Notes: generated by a model from the sequence alone, not told the origin. Counted from the first letter of the stretch, positions 19,356-28,247 are shown. The stretch is 42,529 nt of DNA from Undibacterium sp. (GCA_025359635.1 JANYFV010000013.1:1-42529), one strand, 5' to 3'. Program-made: numbers and translations.

Positions 19356-20121
19356 ATTTATTGGGCGTTGCCCATTTTTGTTCTAATTTTCGGTATGTGC
19401 CGTCTGCACGGATGCTGACCAAACCCTGATCGAGCAGATTGGCATAGCGTTTGGAATCAGGCCATATTTTTGAAAAACTCACGTACAAATTATCTTCAAA
19501 AGCCACCCCAACCTGGCGAATTTTTCCTTTGAATTCGTCAGGGTAGGCAATTTGAAGATAATCAACGATACGAGTGTAAACAAGAGAAAATTCTGATCGT
19601 GCCATCAGCAATTTACGTAGGTTAGACAAATCAGAGGGTGCAACTTCACGCACAATTTTTTTATCGTTTTCAATTGCATCGCCATAGGTATATTCATGAG
19701 TGACGCCGACTGTCCTGCCACTTAAATCAGACACATTTGCCGACATCAATTGATTTTTACTCAAAGCATAAATGCCAATCGTCGCCCTAAAAAGCGGTTC
19801 ATGATGAAACAAAAAATCAGGCGTCAATGTAACGTCATTCAGACTATCAAAACAGCCCAATGCTCGCCCGGTTTTCGTCAACATTAAGCACCGCGAATAT
19901 GGCGCAGAAATAAACTCTACTTTAATGTTCACTTTTGCATACGCTGCCTGAATCACATCTACGGCAAAGCCACTAATTTTTCCATCTTTCAGCGCGGCAT
20001 AAGGATACCAATTATCTTCACTAACCAAGGTAATGGTTTCGGCATGCGCGAAAGACGTAAGGACGCAAGTTAACATGCATGACATAAATAAATTGACCAA
20101 ACCTACAACGTAAAAGTGCAT
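19354..20121 (-). CDS. Extracellular solute-binding protein, family 3-like (orphan)
   Basis: About 255 residues from ATG 20121 (MHFYVVGL), which directly begins a Sec signal peptide ending SFAHA-ETI and has CGGAGAACT before it; the ORF-track start 40 codons earlier is not convincing. The mature part follows the PBPb pattern: VSEDNWYPYAALKDGKISGFAVDVIQAAY, then FISAPYSRCLMLTKTGRALGCFD and a final LVSIRADGTYRKLEQKW, as in amino-acid-type binding proteins. No ABC permease or ATPase gene adjoins it. The substrate is unknown. Confidence 0.82.
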   Translation of the reverse strand: MHFYVVGLVNLFMSCMLTCVLTSFAHAETITLVSEDNWYPYAALKDGKISGFAVDVIQAAYAKVNIKVEFISAPYSRCLMLTKTGRALGCFDSLNDVTLTPDFLFHHEPLFRATIGIYALSKNQLMSANVSDLSGRTVGVTHEYTYGDAIENDKKIVREVAPSDLSNLRKLLMARSEFSLVYTRIVDYLQIAYPDEFKGKIRQVGVAFEDNLYVSFSKIWPDSKRYANLLDQGLVSIRADGTYRKLEQKWATPNK

Positions 20122-20533
20122 AGTTCTCCGCGCATTGAAACGGGGCCAAAAAATATTTTGACCTGGTTGAAAATCGGCTAATTTTTTTGGTAGATTTTTC
20201 ATTTTACAAACAACGTAAATTAATCTGGCAATTCGTCTCATTCTTTGATAATTATTAAAAATACATCACGATCATGCTGGCATCGATTATATCCACAATG
20301 CGACAGGCCGTGAATTTGATTGATGCAAGAAGTTCAACAAAAATAAGCCAGATTAATCGAATTTTGTCTACCAACCACAAAACAACGACGCTCAGAGTCA
20401 GGTTTAAAGATAGCTGCAAAAAAACTTCACCGCATTGTTTCATTCACTTCTTAGTTATCGGTTGTCATACAAGATACCTTTGCGATAAAATACACTAATT
20501 AGCTATTTTGACCCACCAGATAGATTCGCTACC
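20122..20533. other. Divergent intergenic region before fadR1
   Basis: About 410 bp between a minus-strand binding-protein gene and the plus-strand FadR-family gene. Small ORF-track frames on both strands (20255-20443, 20274-20498) have no family features and are not called. The right end holds the fadR1 promoter and operator candidate described separately. Nothing else was recognised. Confidence 0.6.
20462..20491 (+). promoter_or_regulatory. Candidate sigma-70 promoter with operator for fadR1
   Basis: TTGTCA (20462-20467) and TAAAAT (20486-20491) are separated by 18 nt. The -35 box is part of a palindrome TTGTCATACAA (20462-20472), which fits the TNGTNNNACNA operator pattern known for FadR-family regulators. 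The placement suggests autorepression; this is inferred. Confidence 0.6.
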
Positions 20534-21289
20534 ATGACAGAATTCACCACTCCCGCACAACCAGCGCCCTACAAGAAAAAATATCGCAACCTGACGCAAT
20601 GCGTTATCGAGCATATTACCAACAACATTCACGCTGGCGTGCTAAAACCTGGTGAAAAATTACCGACAGAATCTGAAATCATGGCGCTGCATGGTGTGAG
20701 CCGTACCGTCGTGCGTGAAGCTATTTCGCATTTACAGGCAGCAGCGCTGGTGCAAACCCGCCATGGTGTTGGTACGTTTGCTCTGGAGCCACCCGCCGCC
20801 AATCTTGGCATACACAATGAAGCGATTATCACCGTGCGTGATGTGCTGGCGATTCTGGAATTGCGCATCAGCCTTGAGACTGAGGCCGCATGGTTAGCAG
20901 CCTCGCGGCGCAGTGATGAACAGGTGGCTGAGATGGCTGCCGTGCTCAAGAAAATGCAGGCGGGATCGAGCCAGGAAGACGGCTCGGTCAATGCCGATGT
21001 GCAGTTTCATTTGCTGGTTGCGCAAGCCACCGGCAACCGTTATTTTGTTGAAATTTTGAGTCATCTCGGCACCACCATTATTCCACGCGCACGGCTAAAT
21101 ACCGCAAAACTGGCACATGACGACTCAGCAACCTACCTGGGACGGGTGAATCATGAGCACGAGGATATTTTTAATGCCATCTTGCGCAAAGATCCGGAAG
21201 CGGCGCGGGCAGCGATGCGTACGCACTTGAGCAATAGCCGTGAACGTCTGAAGCGTGCACAGGAATTAATTGAAGCGCAACAGACCTGA
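20534..21289 (+). CDS. FadR-subfamily GntR regulator (hexuronate locus, regulator 1)
   Basis: A 251-residue GntR regulator: a winged helix-turn-helix (about 15-80, GEKLPTESEIMALHGVSRTVVREAISHLQAAALVQTRHGVGTFA) and a C-terminal FCD ligand domain (about 100-240, with LELRISLETEAAWLAA, DVQFHLLVAQATGNRYFVEIL and a final HEDIFNAILRKDPEAARAAMRTHL). The FCD histidines in the last two motifs usually bind a metal and an organic acid. Its place before kdgD suggests control of galactarate or galacturonate breakdown, as for GguR-type regulators of Burkholderiales; that name is an inference, so no symbol is given. Confidence 0.92.
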   Translation: MTEFTTPAQPAPYKKKYRNLTQCVIEHITNNIHAGVLKPGEKLPTESEIMALHGVSRTVVREAISHLQAAALVQTRHGVGTFALEPPAANLGIHNEAIITVRDVLAILELRISLETEAAWLAASRRSDEQVAEMAAVLKKMQAGSSQEDGSVNADVQFHLLVAQATGNRYFVEILSHLGTTIIPRARLNTAKLAHDDSATYLGRVNHEHEDIFNAILRKDPEAARAAMRTHLSNSRERLKRAQELIEAQQT

Positions 21290-21414
21290 ATTCGCTAGTC
21301 AGAGTTGCCTGACATCTGAAACTTGAAAAACACGAACCAGGGCATTCCCTTCGTTTTCGCCTCGTCCATGCGCTGCTCCCCGTAGGAAAATCTGATCTAA
21401 ATAAAAATATTCAC

Positions 21415-21457
21415 TTGCACTAACTTACTTTAAGTTGTACGATAACGTATAACTTAA
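21415..21457 (+). promoter_or_regulatory. Promoter and palindromic operator before kdgD
   Basis: A -35 box TTGCAC (21415-21420), a 17-nt spacer and a -10 box TACGAT (21438-21443) give a good sigma-70 promoter about 70 nt before the kdgD ATG. A 28-bp inverted repeat covers the -10: TTAAGTTGTACG (21430-21441), spacer ATAA, CGTATAACTTAA (21446-21457), arms matching 11 of 12. It contains TTGTACGATAA, close to TTGTCATACAA at the fadR1 promoter. Binding by the product of the gene at 20534 would block transcription; this is inferred. Confidence 0.72.
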
Positions 21458-21520
21458 AGATGTAAGCTTATGTGCTTTTCTAATTCACTTTCTTTCCCAA
21501 CCTATTCCACTGGAGATACC

Positions 21521-22432
21521 ATGCATCCTCAAGAGCTAAAACAGATACTTTCGTCCGGATTATTATCCTTCCCTGTCACCGATTTCGATGCTGCCGGCAA
21601 TTTCAAGGCGGACACTTATGCAGATCGACTGGAATGGCTAGCGCCTTACGGTGCCAGCGCCCTGTTTGCGGCAGGTGGGACCGGCGAATTTTTCTCATTA
21701 ACGCCGAATGAATATACCGATGTCATTCAGGTTGCGGTAGACACTTGCCGTGGCAAAGTACCTATTCTGGCCGGTGCCGGTGGCCCTACCCGCACGGCAA
21801 TCGCACTGGCGCAAGATGCACAGCGCATCGGCGCGCAAGGCGTGTTGCTGTTGCCACACTATTTAACCGAAGCCAGCCAGGATGGTCTGGTGGCGCATGT
21901 AGAAGAAGTCTGTAAATCCATCGATATCGGCGTGATTGTGTATAACCGTGGCATCTGCCGCCTGACACCTGATTCATTGGAAAAACTCGCCGCACGTTGC
22001 CCGAACCTGATCGGCTTTAAAGACGGTATCGGCGATATCGAATTGATGGTATCAATCTGGCGTCGCATGGGTGATCGCTTTAGTTATCTAGGTGGTTTGC
22101 CTACTGCCGAAGTATACGCGGCGGCCTACAAGGCTATTGGCACACCGGTATATTCTTCAGCGGTGTTCAATTTTGTTCCTAAACTGGCGATGGATTTTTA
22201 TCACGCGGTAGCCAAGGACGATCATGTCACGATGAATCGCCTGCTCGACCAATTCTTCTTACCGTATCTGGAGATCCGCAATCGCAAGGCTGGTTACTCG
22301 GTCAGTATCGTCAAGGCGGGGGCTCGTCTGGTTGGGCATAGTGCTGGCCCTGTGCGTGCGCCATTGACAGATTTAACAGCAGAAGAAGATGATATGTTGC
22401 TCAAGTTAATTCTGGCACAAGGTCCGCAATAG
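21521..22432 (+). CDS. kdgD: 5-Dehydro-4-deoxyglucarate dehydratase
   Basis: A 303-residue DapA/NAL-superfamily TIM-barrel enzyme that converts 5-keto-4-deoxy-D-glucarate to 2-oxoglutarate semialdehyde with loss of water and CO2. The Schiff-base lysine is in [12 protein letters not shown] (Lys167), the tyrosine in [17 protein letters not shown] (Tyr141), and GGTGEFFSL replaces the DapA GTTGE loop, as in KdgD. ATG 21521 (MHPQELKQ) with TGGAGATACC before it is preferred to the ORF-track start 17 codons upstream. First gene of a plus-strand run to 28.2 kb, directly after the operator described above. It takes the product of GarD at 37578. Confidence 0.95.
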   Translation: MHPQELKQILSSGLLSFPVTDFDAAGNFKADTYADRLEWLAPYGASALFAAGGTGEFFSLTPNEYTDVIQVAVDTCRGKVPILAGAGGPTRTAIALAQDAQRIGAQGVLLLPHYLTEASQDGLVAHVEEVCKSIDIGVIVYNRGICRLTPDSLEKLAARCPNLIGFKDGIGDIELMVSIWRRMGDRFSYLGGLPTAEVYAAAYKAIGTPVYSSAVFNFVPKLAMDFYHAVAKDDHVTMNRLLDQFFLPYLEIRNRKAGYSVSIVKAGARLVGHSAGPVRAPLTDLTAEEDDMLLKLILAQGPQ

Positions 22433-22502
22433 GCTTGTCAGCAGCGCCTAAAACAGCGGTTGAAACAATGACTGCAACAAGTAAAAAATAGAGGAATACG
22501 TA

Positions 22503-24083
22503 ATGCAAATTAACGGAAAAATGGTCATCGGCCAACAGACAATACTCGGCATGGCAGGTACCGTGCGCGCGATAGATCCATCCACCAATGCGGAGATAGA
22601 ACCGGCCTTCGGGTTGGCCAGCGAAGCAGAAGTACAGCAGGCATGTACATTGGCTGAAAGTGCCTTTGATACTTATCGCGAAACCACCTTGGAACAACGC
22701 GCCGCATTTCTGGAAACCATCGCAGATGGCATCATGGATTTAGGCACGACGCTGATCGACAGGGCGGCGCAGGAAACCGGCTTACCTCGCGCCAGACTCG
22801 AAGGCGAACGCGGTCGCACCATGAACCAACTACGCTTGTTTGCCAAAGTAGTCCGCGATGGCCGTTACTTGTCTGCCACACTCGATTCCGCCTTGCCGGA
22901 TCGTGCGCCTCCGCGACCCGATTTACGTTTACGCAAAATCGCCCTAGGACCGGTTGCGGTGTTTGGTGCGAGTAATTTCCCGCTGGCATTTTCAGTTGCC
23001 GGTGGCGATACCGCGTCTGCGCTGGCTGCTGGTTGCCCGGTCGTGGTCAAAGCACATAGTGCGCATCTGGGCACCTCAGAACTGGTTGCGCAGGTAATAC
23101 AGAAAGCAGTTGCCGCTTGTGGCTTGCCTGAAGGTGTGTTCTCGATGCTGATCGGTGATGGTCGCAATATTGGCCAAAGCCTGGTCAGTAACGCTGCGAT
23201 CAAAGCGGTAGGTTTTACCGGCTCACGCCAGGGTGGTGTTGCCTTGATGCGCACCGCGGCGCAGCGCCATGAACCTATTCCGGTATATGCAGAGATGAGT
23301 AGCATCAACCCGGTGTTCCTGCTACCTGGCGCACTAGCCAATAACGTCAGCACGCTGGCACTAGCCTATGTCGATTCGCTGACCATGGGGGCAGGTCAAT
23401 TCTGTACCAACCCTGGCCTGGTGCTAGCGCTACAAGGCAAACCGTTTCAAGATTTTGTCGATGCAGCGGCACATGCCCTGCACGCCAAAGCAGCGGCAAC
23501 AATGCTCACTCCTGGCATACATCAGGCCTATACATCGGGTGTGGCACGCTTGCATACCATCGAAGGCGTAGAAATAGTTGCCCAGGGCCAGGTTGGCACT
23601 TCCGGTTGTGCCGCGCAAGCGAGTCTGGCGCTATGCGACGCTAAAACATTTTTATCTACGCCAGCGCTGCAAGACGAAATTTTCGGCCCGTCGTCATTAT
23701 TGATCATGTGCAGCGACATCACGGAAATGCAACGCATTGCCGAGCTGATAGAAGGGCAATTGACTGTAACAGTTCACGCCACTGCTGCCGACCATGCATC
23801 GGCCAAAAGCCTGATGCCAATACTGGAAAGAAAAGCCGGTCGTATCTTGTTCAACGGTTTTCCGACTGGTGTAGAAGTGTCACATTCAATGGTGCATGGC
23901 GGCCCCTTCCCTGCCACGTCGGATAGCCGTAGCACCTCGGTTGGCGCATCAGCGATTGATCGTTTCGTGCGGCCAGTTTGCTATCAGGAAGTGCCCGCTG
24001 ATTTGTTGCCAGCGTGCTTATCCGATAGTAATCCGCTAGGTATTGCGCGCGTAGTTGACGGTGATTTGGTTTTGCCCCGGTAA
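22503..24083 (+). CDS. 2-Oxoglutarate semialdehyde (2,5-dioxovalerate) dehydrogenase
   Basis: A 526-residue aldehyde dehydrogenase that oxidises 2-oxoglutarate semialdehyde to 2-oxoglutarate with NAD(P)+. The catalytic asparagine is in FGASNFPLAFS (Asn158), the general base in VYAEMSSINP (Glu264) and the nucleophile in GAGQFCTNPG (Cys301). The length and the EMSSINPVFLLP stretch fit the long KGSADH type that accompanies kdgD in sugar-acid pathways. A GAGG ribosome site lies 8 nt before the ATG. Downstream of kdgD by 70 nt; its substrate is the KdgD product, which makes the assignment strong. Confidence 0.94.
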   Translation: MQINGKMVIGQQTILGMAGTVRAIDPSTNAEIEPAFGLASEAEVQQACTLAESAFDTYRETTLEQRAAFLETIADGIMDLGTTLIDRAAQETGLPRARLEGERGRTMNQLRLFAKVVRDGRYLSATLDSALPDRAPPRPDLRLRKIALGPVAVFGASNFPLAFSVAGGDTASALAAGCPVVVKAHSAHLGTSELVAQVIQKAVAACGLPEGVFSMLIGDGRNIGQSLVSNAAIKAVGFTGSRQGGVALMRTAAQRHEPIPVYAEMSSINPVFLLPGALANNVSTLALAYVDSLTMGAGQFCTNPGLVLALQGKPFQDFVDAAAHALHAKAAATMLTPGIHQAYTSGVARLHTIEGVEIVAQGQVGTSGCAAQASLALCDAKTFLSTPALQDEIFGPSSLLIMCSDITEMQRIAELIEGQLTVTVHATAADHASAKSLMPILERKAGRILFNGFPTGVEVSHSMVHGGPFPATSDSRSTSVGASAIDRFVRPVCYQEVPADLLPACLSDSNPLGIARVVDGDLVLPR

Positions 24084-24150
24084 GGACTTAATTCGCAAAT
24101 AGTAATTAGTAATTACCAATTAGTTCGCAGAAAAAATAGCTCAGCCCTTT

Positions 24151-24182
24151 CTCGGCATCCCCACGCAGGCGGGGATGCCGAG
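24151..24182. repeat. Perfect hairpin before the hexuronate transporter gene
   Basis: CTCGGCATCCCC and GGGGATGCCGAG are exact 12-bp complements around an 8-nt ACGCAGGC loop. The core CCCCACGCAGGCGGGG resembles the arms of the dispersed repeats at 2748 and 39218. It sits 42 nt before the transporter ATG, with no T-run, so it is more likely a repeat or an mRNA-processing/stability element than a terminator. Confidence 0.85.
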
Positions 24183-24224
24183 ACCATGGCACAAATTAAA
24201 ATAAAAAAATACGGAGACACTCCC

Positions 24225-25604
24225 ATGTATCAACAAACCGTCGGCAAGTACAGATGGACCATCTGCGCCCTGCTGTTCTTTGCCACTACCATCAATTATC
24301 TTGACCGCCAGGTCTTAAGTTTACTGGCGCCAGACTTATCCAAAGAATTTGGCTGGACCAACAGTGACTACGCCAACATCACTGCCGCGTTTCAATTTGT
24401 GTACGCCATTTCCATGTTATTTGCTGGTCGCTTTATCGATAAAATCGGCACAAAAAAGGCCTTCATTCTGGCGATCACGATCTGGTCTATCGGCGCAATC
24501 ATGCATGCTTTTGCACTATCTCTAGGAACCGCAGCTTCGAACATTTTTACCTCTCTTGGCTTGGCGGCGGTACCGGTCTCGATTGCGGGTTTCATGATTT
24601 CACGCGCGGTGCTGGCGTTGGGCGAAGCAGGTAACTTCCCATCAGCGATCAAGGCAACTGCGGAATATTTTCCTAAAAGAGAACGTTCATTTGCAACCGG
24701 AATTTTTAATTCCGGTGCGAATATCGGCGCTGTACTTGCCCCCATGACCGTACCAATGATCGCCGCAGCCTGGGGTTGGCAGGCGACCTTTATTATCATC
24801 GGTGCTATCGGTTTTATCTGGATCGGATTCTGGATGATTTTCTATGACAAACCAGATCAACAAAAACGTCTATCTGCTACTGAACTGGCTTACATCAATG
24901 CGGACGAGACATTTGATGCCTCTCTCAGCAATGCAAGCATCGCTGACAGTGCAGAAAAAAAATTCTCCTGGTTTCAGCTATTAGGCTACCGTCAAACCTG
25001 GGCCTTCGCCTTCGGCAAATTTATGACTGATGGCGTCTGGTGGTTCTTCTTATTCTGGTTACCTAAATATCTGGCCGCGCAGTACGGGATGAAGACCACC
25101 GACTTCGTCTTCCCTTTGGCGGTGCTGTATAGCATGACCATGGTGGGTAGTATTGGTGGCGGCTGGTTCCCCACTTATTTCATCAACAAAGGTGACACCC
25201 CTTACGATGGCCGCATGAAAGCCATGCTGTTGATCGCGTTCATTCCTCTCGTCGTTTTATTGGCGCAACCATTTGGTTATATCAGCTTCTGGGTACCCGT
25301 CATTCTCATCGGCATCGGCACCTCGGCACATCAGGCCTGGTCGGCGAATATATTCACCACGGTATCGGATATGTTTCCGAAAAAATCGGTCGCCTCGGTA
25401 GTTGGTATTGGCGGCATGGCGGGCGGCCTGGGCGGTGTTTTGATCACAAAAATGGGGGGCTGGATTTTTGATTATTACGGTGCACTTGGCCAGCTTCATA
25501 CTGGTTACACCATCATGTTCGCCATCTGCGCCACAGCATACCTGGTTGCCTGGAGCGTAATGAAAACACTGGTACCAAAATACCAGGTCATTACTGATTT
25601 ATAG
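24225..25604 (+). CDS. MFS hexuronate transporter, ExuT-like
   Basis: A 459-residue, 12-helix major facilitator of the anion:cation symporter family, which takes up galacturonate or glucuronate with protons. Visible features: TTINYLDRQVLSLLAPDLSKEFGW in the first helix and loop, the MFS loop FAGRFIDKIGTKKAF, a helix-4 region with SRAVLALGEAGNFPSAIKATAEYFPKRERSFATGIFNSGANIGA and ANIFTTVSDMFPKKSVASVVGIGGMAGGLGG. All fit ExuT-type carriers. ATG 24225 (MYQQTVGKYRW) with ACGGAGACACTCCC is preferred to ATG 24186. Within the plus-strand catabolic run; galacturonate is its likely substrate from context, galactarate is the alternative. Confidence 0.9.
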   Translation: MYQQTVGKYRWTICALLFFATTINYLDRQVLSLLAPDLSKEFGWTNSDYANITAAFQFVYAISMLFAGRFIDKIGTKKAFILAITIWSIGAIMHAFALSLGTAASNIFTSLGLAAVPVSIAGFMISRAVLALGEAGNFPSAIKATAEYFPKRERSFATGIFNSGANIGAVLAPMTVPMIAAAWGWQATFIIIGAIGFIWIGFWMIFYDKPDQQKRLSATELAYINADETFDASLSNASIADSAEKKFSWFQLLGYRQTWAFAFGKFMTDGVWWFFLFWLPKYLAAQYGMKTTDFVFPLAVLYSMTMVGSIGGGWFPTYFINKGDTPYDGRMKAMLLIAFIPLVVLLAQPFGYISFWVPVILIGIGTSAHQAWSANIFTTVSDMFPKKSVASVVGIGGMAGGLGGVLITKMGGWIFDYYGALGQLHTGYTIMFAICATAYLVAWSVMKTLVPKYQVITDL

Positions 25605-25621
25605 ACGACAAGAACAAGATA

Positions 25622-26527
25622 ATGACGAGTATGGTGACGAATATAATAAGTACGGAACGTGTCAGCAACCTCAACTGCCTGGTGGGTGAAAGCCCGATAT
25701 GGTGTGCCGCACGGGGTGCATGGTTTTGGGTAGATATTCCGGCCAAAACCATCTGGCAGCTAGACGCCAGCTCAGGCACACTATGCAGCTGGCATACAAG
25801 TGAAATGGTCGCCTGTATCGCCCTCAAACAAGACGGTGATTTGATTGCCGGCATGGAGAGCGGCATCTTCAGTCTGCATTTGGGTGATCATAAAAATGCG
25901 CAAGAACAGCGCCTGGCTGCGCCAGAAAAACTGGTAGCAGGCATGCGTTTCAATGATGGTCGCTGTGATCGGCAGGGGCGCTTCTGGAGCGGCACCATGT
26001 TTATGGAGATGGCAGCTGCGCGCCCTGATGGTCACTTGTATCGTTACACCACTGAGCAAGGGATATCGCAGCCTTTTGTCTCGAACCTCATTGTACAAAA
26101 TGGCTTGAGCTGGTCACCCGATGGGCGCACCATGTACTTGTCTGATTCGCACGCGTCGCGTCAGTTAATCTGGTCTTTTGATTACGATATCGATTCCGGT
26201 ACGCCTTCCAACCAACGCGTCTTTGTCGATATGAATGCGCACCCAGGCAGACCAGATGGCGCGGCGGTTGATAGTGATGGCTGTTACTGGATATGTGGTA
26301 ATGACGGCGGCTGCATCCTGCGCTTTACACCCGAAGGAAAACTCGATAGCCGAATTAATCTCCCGATGGCAAAACCCTCGATGTGCAGCTTTGGTGGTGA
26401 TAAACTCGACACCTTATTGGTCACCTCAATCGCTGCTGGCAAGGCTGAAGGCGATCAGTGGGCCGGTGCAGTCGTAATGCTGCGACCTGGCGTAAAGGGC
26501 ATGCCGGAAACCGCTTTTTCTGCGTAA
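25622..26527 (+). CDS. SMP-30/gluconolactonase family lactonase (probable galactarolactonase)
   Basis: A 301-residue cytoplasmic six-bladed beta-propeller of the SMP-30 family. Metal ligands expected in the family are visible: Glu23 in LVGESPIW, Asn in MRFNDGRCDRQGRFWSGTM, Asn in VQNGLSWSPDGRTMYLSDS and Asp in GRPDGAAVDSDGCYW. Members hydrolyse sugar-acid lactones with a divalent metal. In the oxidative galacturonate route Udh yields galactaro-1,5-lactone, which such an enzyme opens to galactarate. That role is inferred from the pathway genes around it. It lies 17 nt after the transporter gene and 7 nt before the GH43 gene. Confidence 0.9.
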   Translation: MTSMVTNIISTERVSNLNCLVGESPIWCAARGAWFWVDIPAKTIWQLDASSGTLCSWHTSEMVACIALKQDGDLIAGMESGIFSLHLGDHKNAQEQRLAAPEKLVAGMRFNDGRCDRQGRFWSGTMFMEMAAARPDGHLYRYTTEQGISQPFVSNLIVQNGLSWSPDGRTMYLSDSHASRQLIWSFDYDIDSGTPSNQRVFVDMNAHPGRPDGAAVDSDGCYWICGNDGGCILRFTPEGKLDSRINLPMAKPSMCSFGGDKLDTLLVTSIAAGKAEGDQWAGAVVMLRPGVKGMPETAFSA

Positions 26528-26534
26528 GGCATCG

Positions 26535-28247
26535 ATGTCTTTTCGCTTATTTCATTACGGTATCGCTCTCGTTGCAAGTGCACTTTGTGCCTCTTGTGCA
26601 GTTTGTGTGAAACCCTCAACAGGCAGCAGCGATAAAGCGGCAGCACCGATCTCCCAGAGCCAAATGTGGGAGCCGGATTTAGGTAATGGCAAGTATCAAA
26701 ACCCCATCTTGCACGCCGACTATTCTGATCCTGATGTGATACGCGTAGGCAGCACTTACTACATGGTATCGTCGAGTTTCAACAGCTCTCCGGCACTGCC
26801 TTTAATGCAATCAAGTGACATGACTCACTGGAAGATTGTTGGACATGCACTACAGCGTCTGGTTCCAGCGGATGTCTTCGCTACACCCCAACACGGCAAA
26901 GGTGTCTGGGCACCGTGCCTGCGATTTCACGATGGCAAATTCTGGATTTTTTACCCTGATCCCGACTTCGGCATTTACGTTATCACGGCAAAAAACTTTT
27001 CTGGCCCCTGGAGCACACCGCATCTTCTGGCCGCTGGAAAAGGCTTGATCGACCCCACCCCACTTTGGGATGATGATGGCAAGGCGTGGTTACTGCATGC
27101 ATGGGCAAAAAGCCGCGCCGGATTCAATAATCAACTCACGCTAAAGCAAATGGCGTCCGACGCCAGTCACCTGCTCGATACCACTGGCAAGCTCGTCGTC
27201 GATGGCAATGCGTTGCCTGGTTACAGCACATTGGAAGGGCCAAAATTATATAAGCGCAATGGCTACTATTACATCTTCGCCCCGGCCGGTGGAGTAGAAA
27301 CCGGCTGGCAAAGCGTGTTCCGTTCAAAGAATATTACCGGCCCTTACGAAGACAAAATTGTATTGACGCAAGGTGCCAGCAACACCAACGGGCCACATCA
27401 AGGTGCTTGGGTGCAGACACCTGAAGGCACTGACTGGTTTTTCCATTTTCAAGATAAAAAAGCCTATGGGCGCGTCGTCCATCTGCAACCCATGCTATGG
27501 AAAAATGATTGGCCTGTCATCGGCACAATGAATGAAACAACCGGTATAGGTGAACCGGTAGCGCAATGGCACAAACCTATCAACATCAGTGACGCGCGTG
27601 AAAACCCGCCAACGTCAGATGATTTTTCATCGGATAAATTGGGACTACAGTGGCAATGGAACGCCAACTGGCAAGATAACTGGTATTCGCTGACTGCGCA
27701 TCCGGGCTATTTGCGTCTTTATACTCATACGCAAACGCAAGCAACAACAAATCTGTGGAATACACCGGCGATCCTGTTTCAGAAATTACCTGCCACTGAT
27801 TTTACAGTGGATACACAACTCAATTTTCAAGGTCATGAAGGCGATCGCGCAGGTCTCATACTGTACGGCATGAGCTATGCATGGATAGGCTTGGAAAAAC
27901 ACCAGGGGCAGACCTGGCTAGTACTTGTCACCTGCATGGACGCCGCTAAAGGTAACGACGAAAAAGTTGTAGAGCGTATCTCTCTGAATGGCAATTCTGC
28001 GCACCTCCGCCTGGTCATGAAACCACATGGTGTCAGTCAATTTTATTTCAGCCAGAATGGAAAAACATTCAGCGCCGCCGGCAAGGAATTTACAGCCGCA
28101 CCGGGACGCTGGGTTGGCGCAAAAATTGGCTTATTCAGCGTGAGTGGCGAGCACAGAGATAAAAATGAAAAAGATGAGAAAGATGAGAAAGATGAGAAAG
28201 ATGAAAAATCATACTCAGATTTTTCATCTTTCACTTTCTCCCACTAA
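26535..28247 (+). CDS. Glycoside hydrolase family 43 (beta-xylosidase / alpha-arabinofuranosidase type)
   Basis: A 570-residue exported enzyme with a hydrophobic N-terminus (about 8-24, Cys-rich ALCASCAVC, possibly a lipoprotein site but not a clean lipobox). The GH43 five-bladed propeller spans about 50-345: the base Asp in ADYSDPDVIRV, the pKa-modulating Asp in GLIDPTPLWDDDGKAW and the acid Glu in STLEGPKLYKRNGYYY. A C-terminal beta-sandwich (about 355-545, SSDKLGLQWQWNANW, QTWLVLVTCMD) follows, as in two-domain GH43 enzymes. It probably trims arabinose or xylose side chains of pectin. The last 30 residues are an odd KDE-repeat tail that matches a DNA tandem repeat and hairpin. Confidence 0.9.
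   Translation: MSFRLFHYGIALVASALCASCAVCVKPSTGSSDKAAAPISQSQMWEPDLGNGKYQNPILHADYSDPDVIRVGSTYYMVSSSFNSSPALPLMQSSDMTHWKIVGHALQRLVPADVFATPQHGKGVWAPCLRFHDGKFWIFYPDPDFGIYVITAKNFSGPWSTPHLLAAGKGLIDPTPLWDDDGKAWLLHAWAKSRAGFNNQLTLKQMASDASHLLDTTGKLVVDGNALPGYSTLEGPKLYKRNGYYYIFAPAGGVETGWQSVFRSKNITGPYEDKIVLTQGASNTNGPHQGAWVQTPEGTDWFFHFQDKKAYGRVVHLQPMLWKNDWPVIGTMNETTGIGEPVAQWHKPINISDARENPPTSDDFSSDKLGLQWQWNANWQDNWYSLTAHPGYLRLYTHTQTQATTNLWNTPAILFQKLPATDFTVDTQLNFQGHEGDRAGLILYGMSYAWIGLEKHQGQTWLVLVTCMDAAKGNDEKVVERISLNGNSAHLRLVMKPHGVSQFYFSQNGKTFSAAGKEFTAAPGRWVGAKIGLFSVSGEHRDKNEKDEKDEKDEKDEKSYSDFSSFTFSH
28164..28208 (+). repeat. 9-bp tandem repeat in the 3' end of the GH43 gene
   Basis: Five in-frame 9-bp units: AATGAAAAA, three exact GATGAGAAA and GATGAAAAA. 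They encode NEK-DEK-DEK-DEK-DEK. Replication slippage is the likely origin. A non-repetitive tail of ten codons follows before the stop. Confidence 0.92.
28196..28232. terminator. 15-bp hairpin at the GH43 3' end, possible bidirectional terminator
   Basis: GAAAGATGAAAAATC (28196-28210) and GATTTTTCATCTTTC (28218-28232) are perfect complements around the 7-nt loop ATACTCA. The hairpin lies inside the end of the GH43 reading frame and about 40 nt after the stop of the convergent GH28 gene. On the minus strand a T/C-rich run follows, so it may end GH28 transcripts. Confidence 0.6.

Noticed and set aside
20255-20498. Small ORFs on both strands in the gap before fadR1
   Set aside because: Overlapping frames without recognisable motifs; the region is better explained as promoter DNA.
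28164-28208. Short direct repeats as a CRISPR-like array
   Set aside because: Units are 9 bp, contiguous, without spacers, and are in-frame codons of the GH43 gene.
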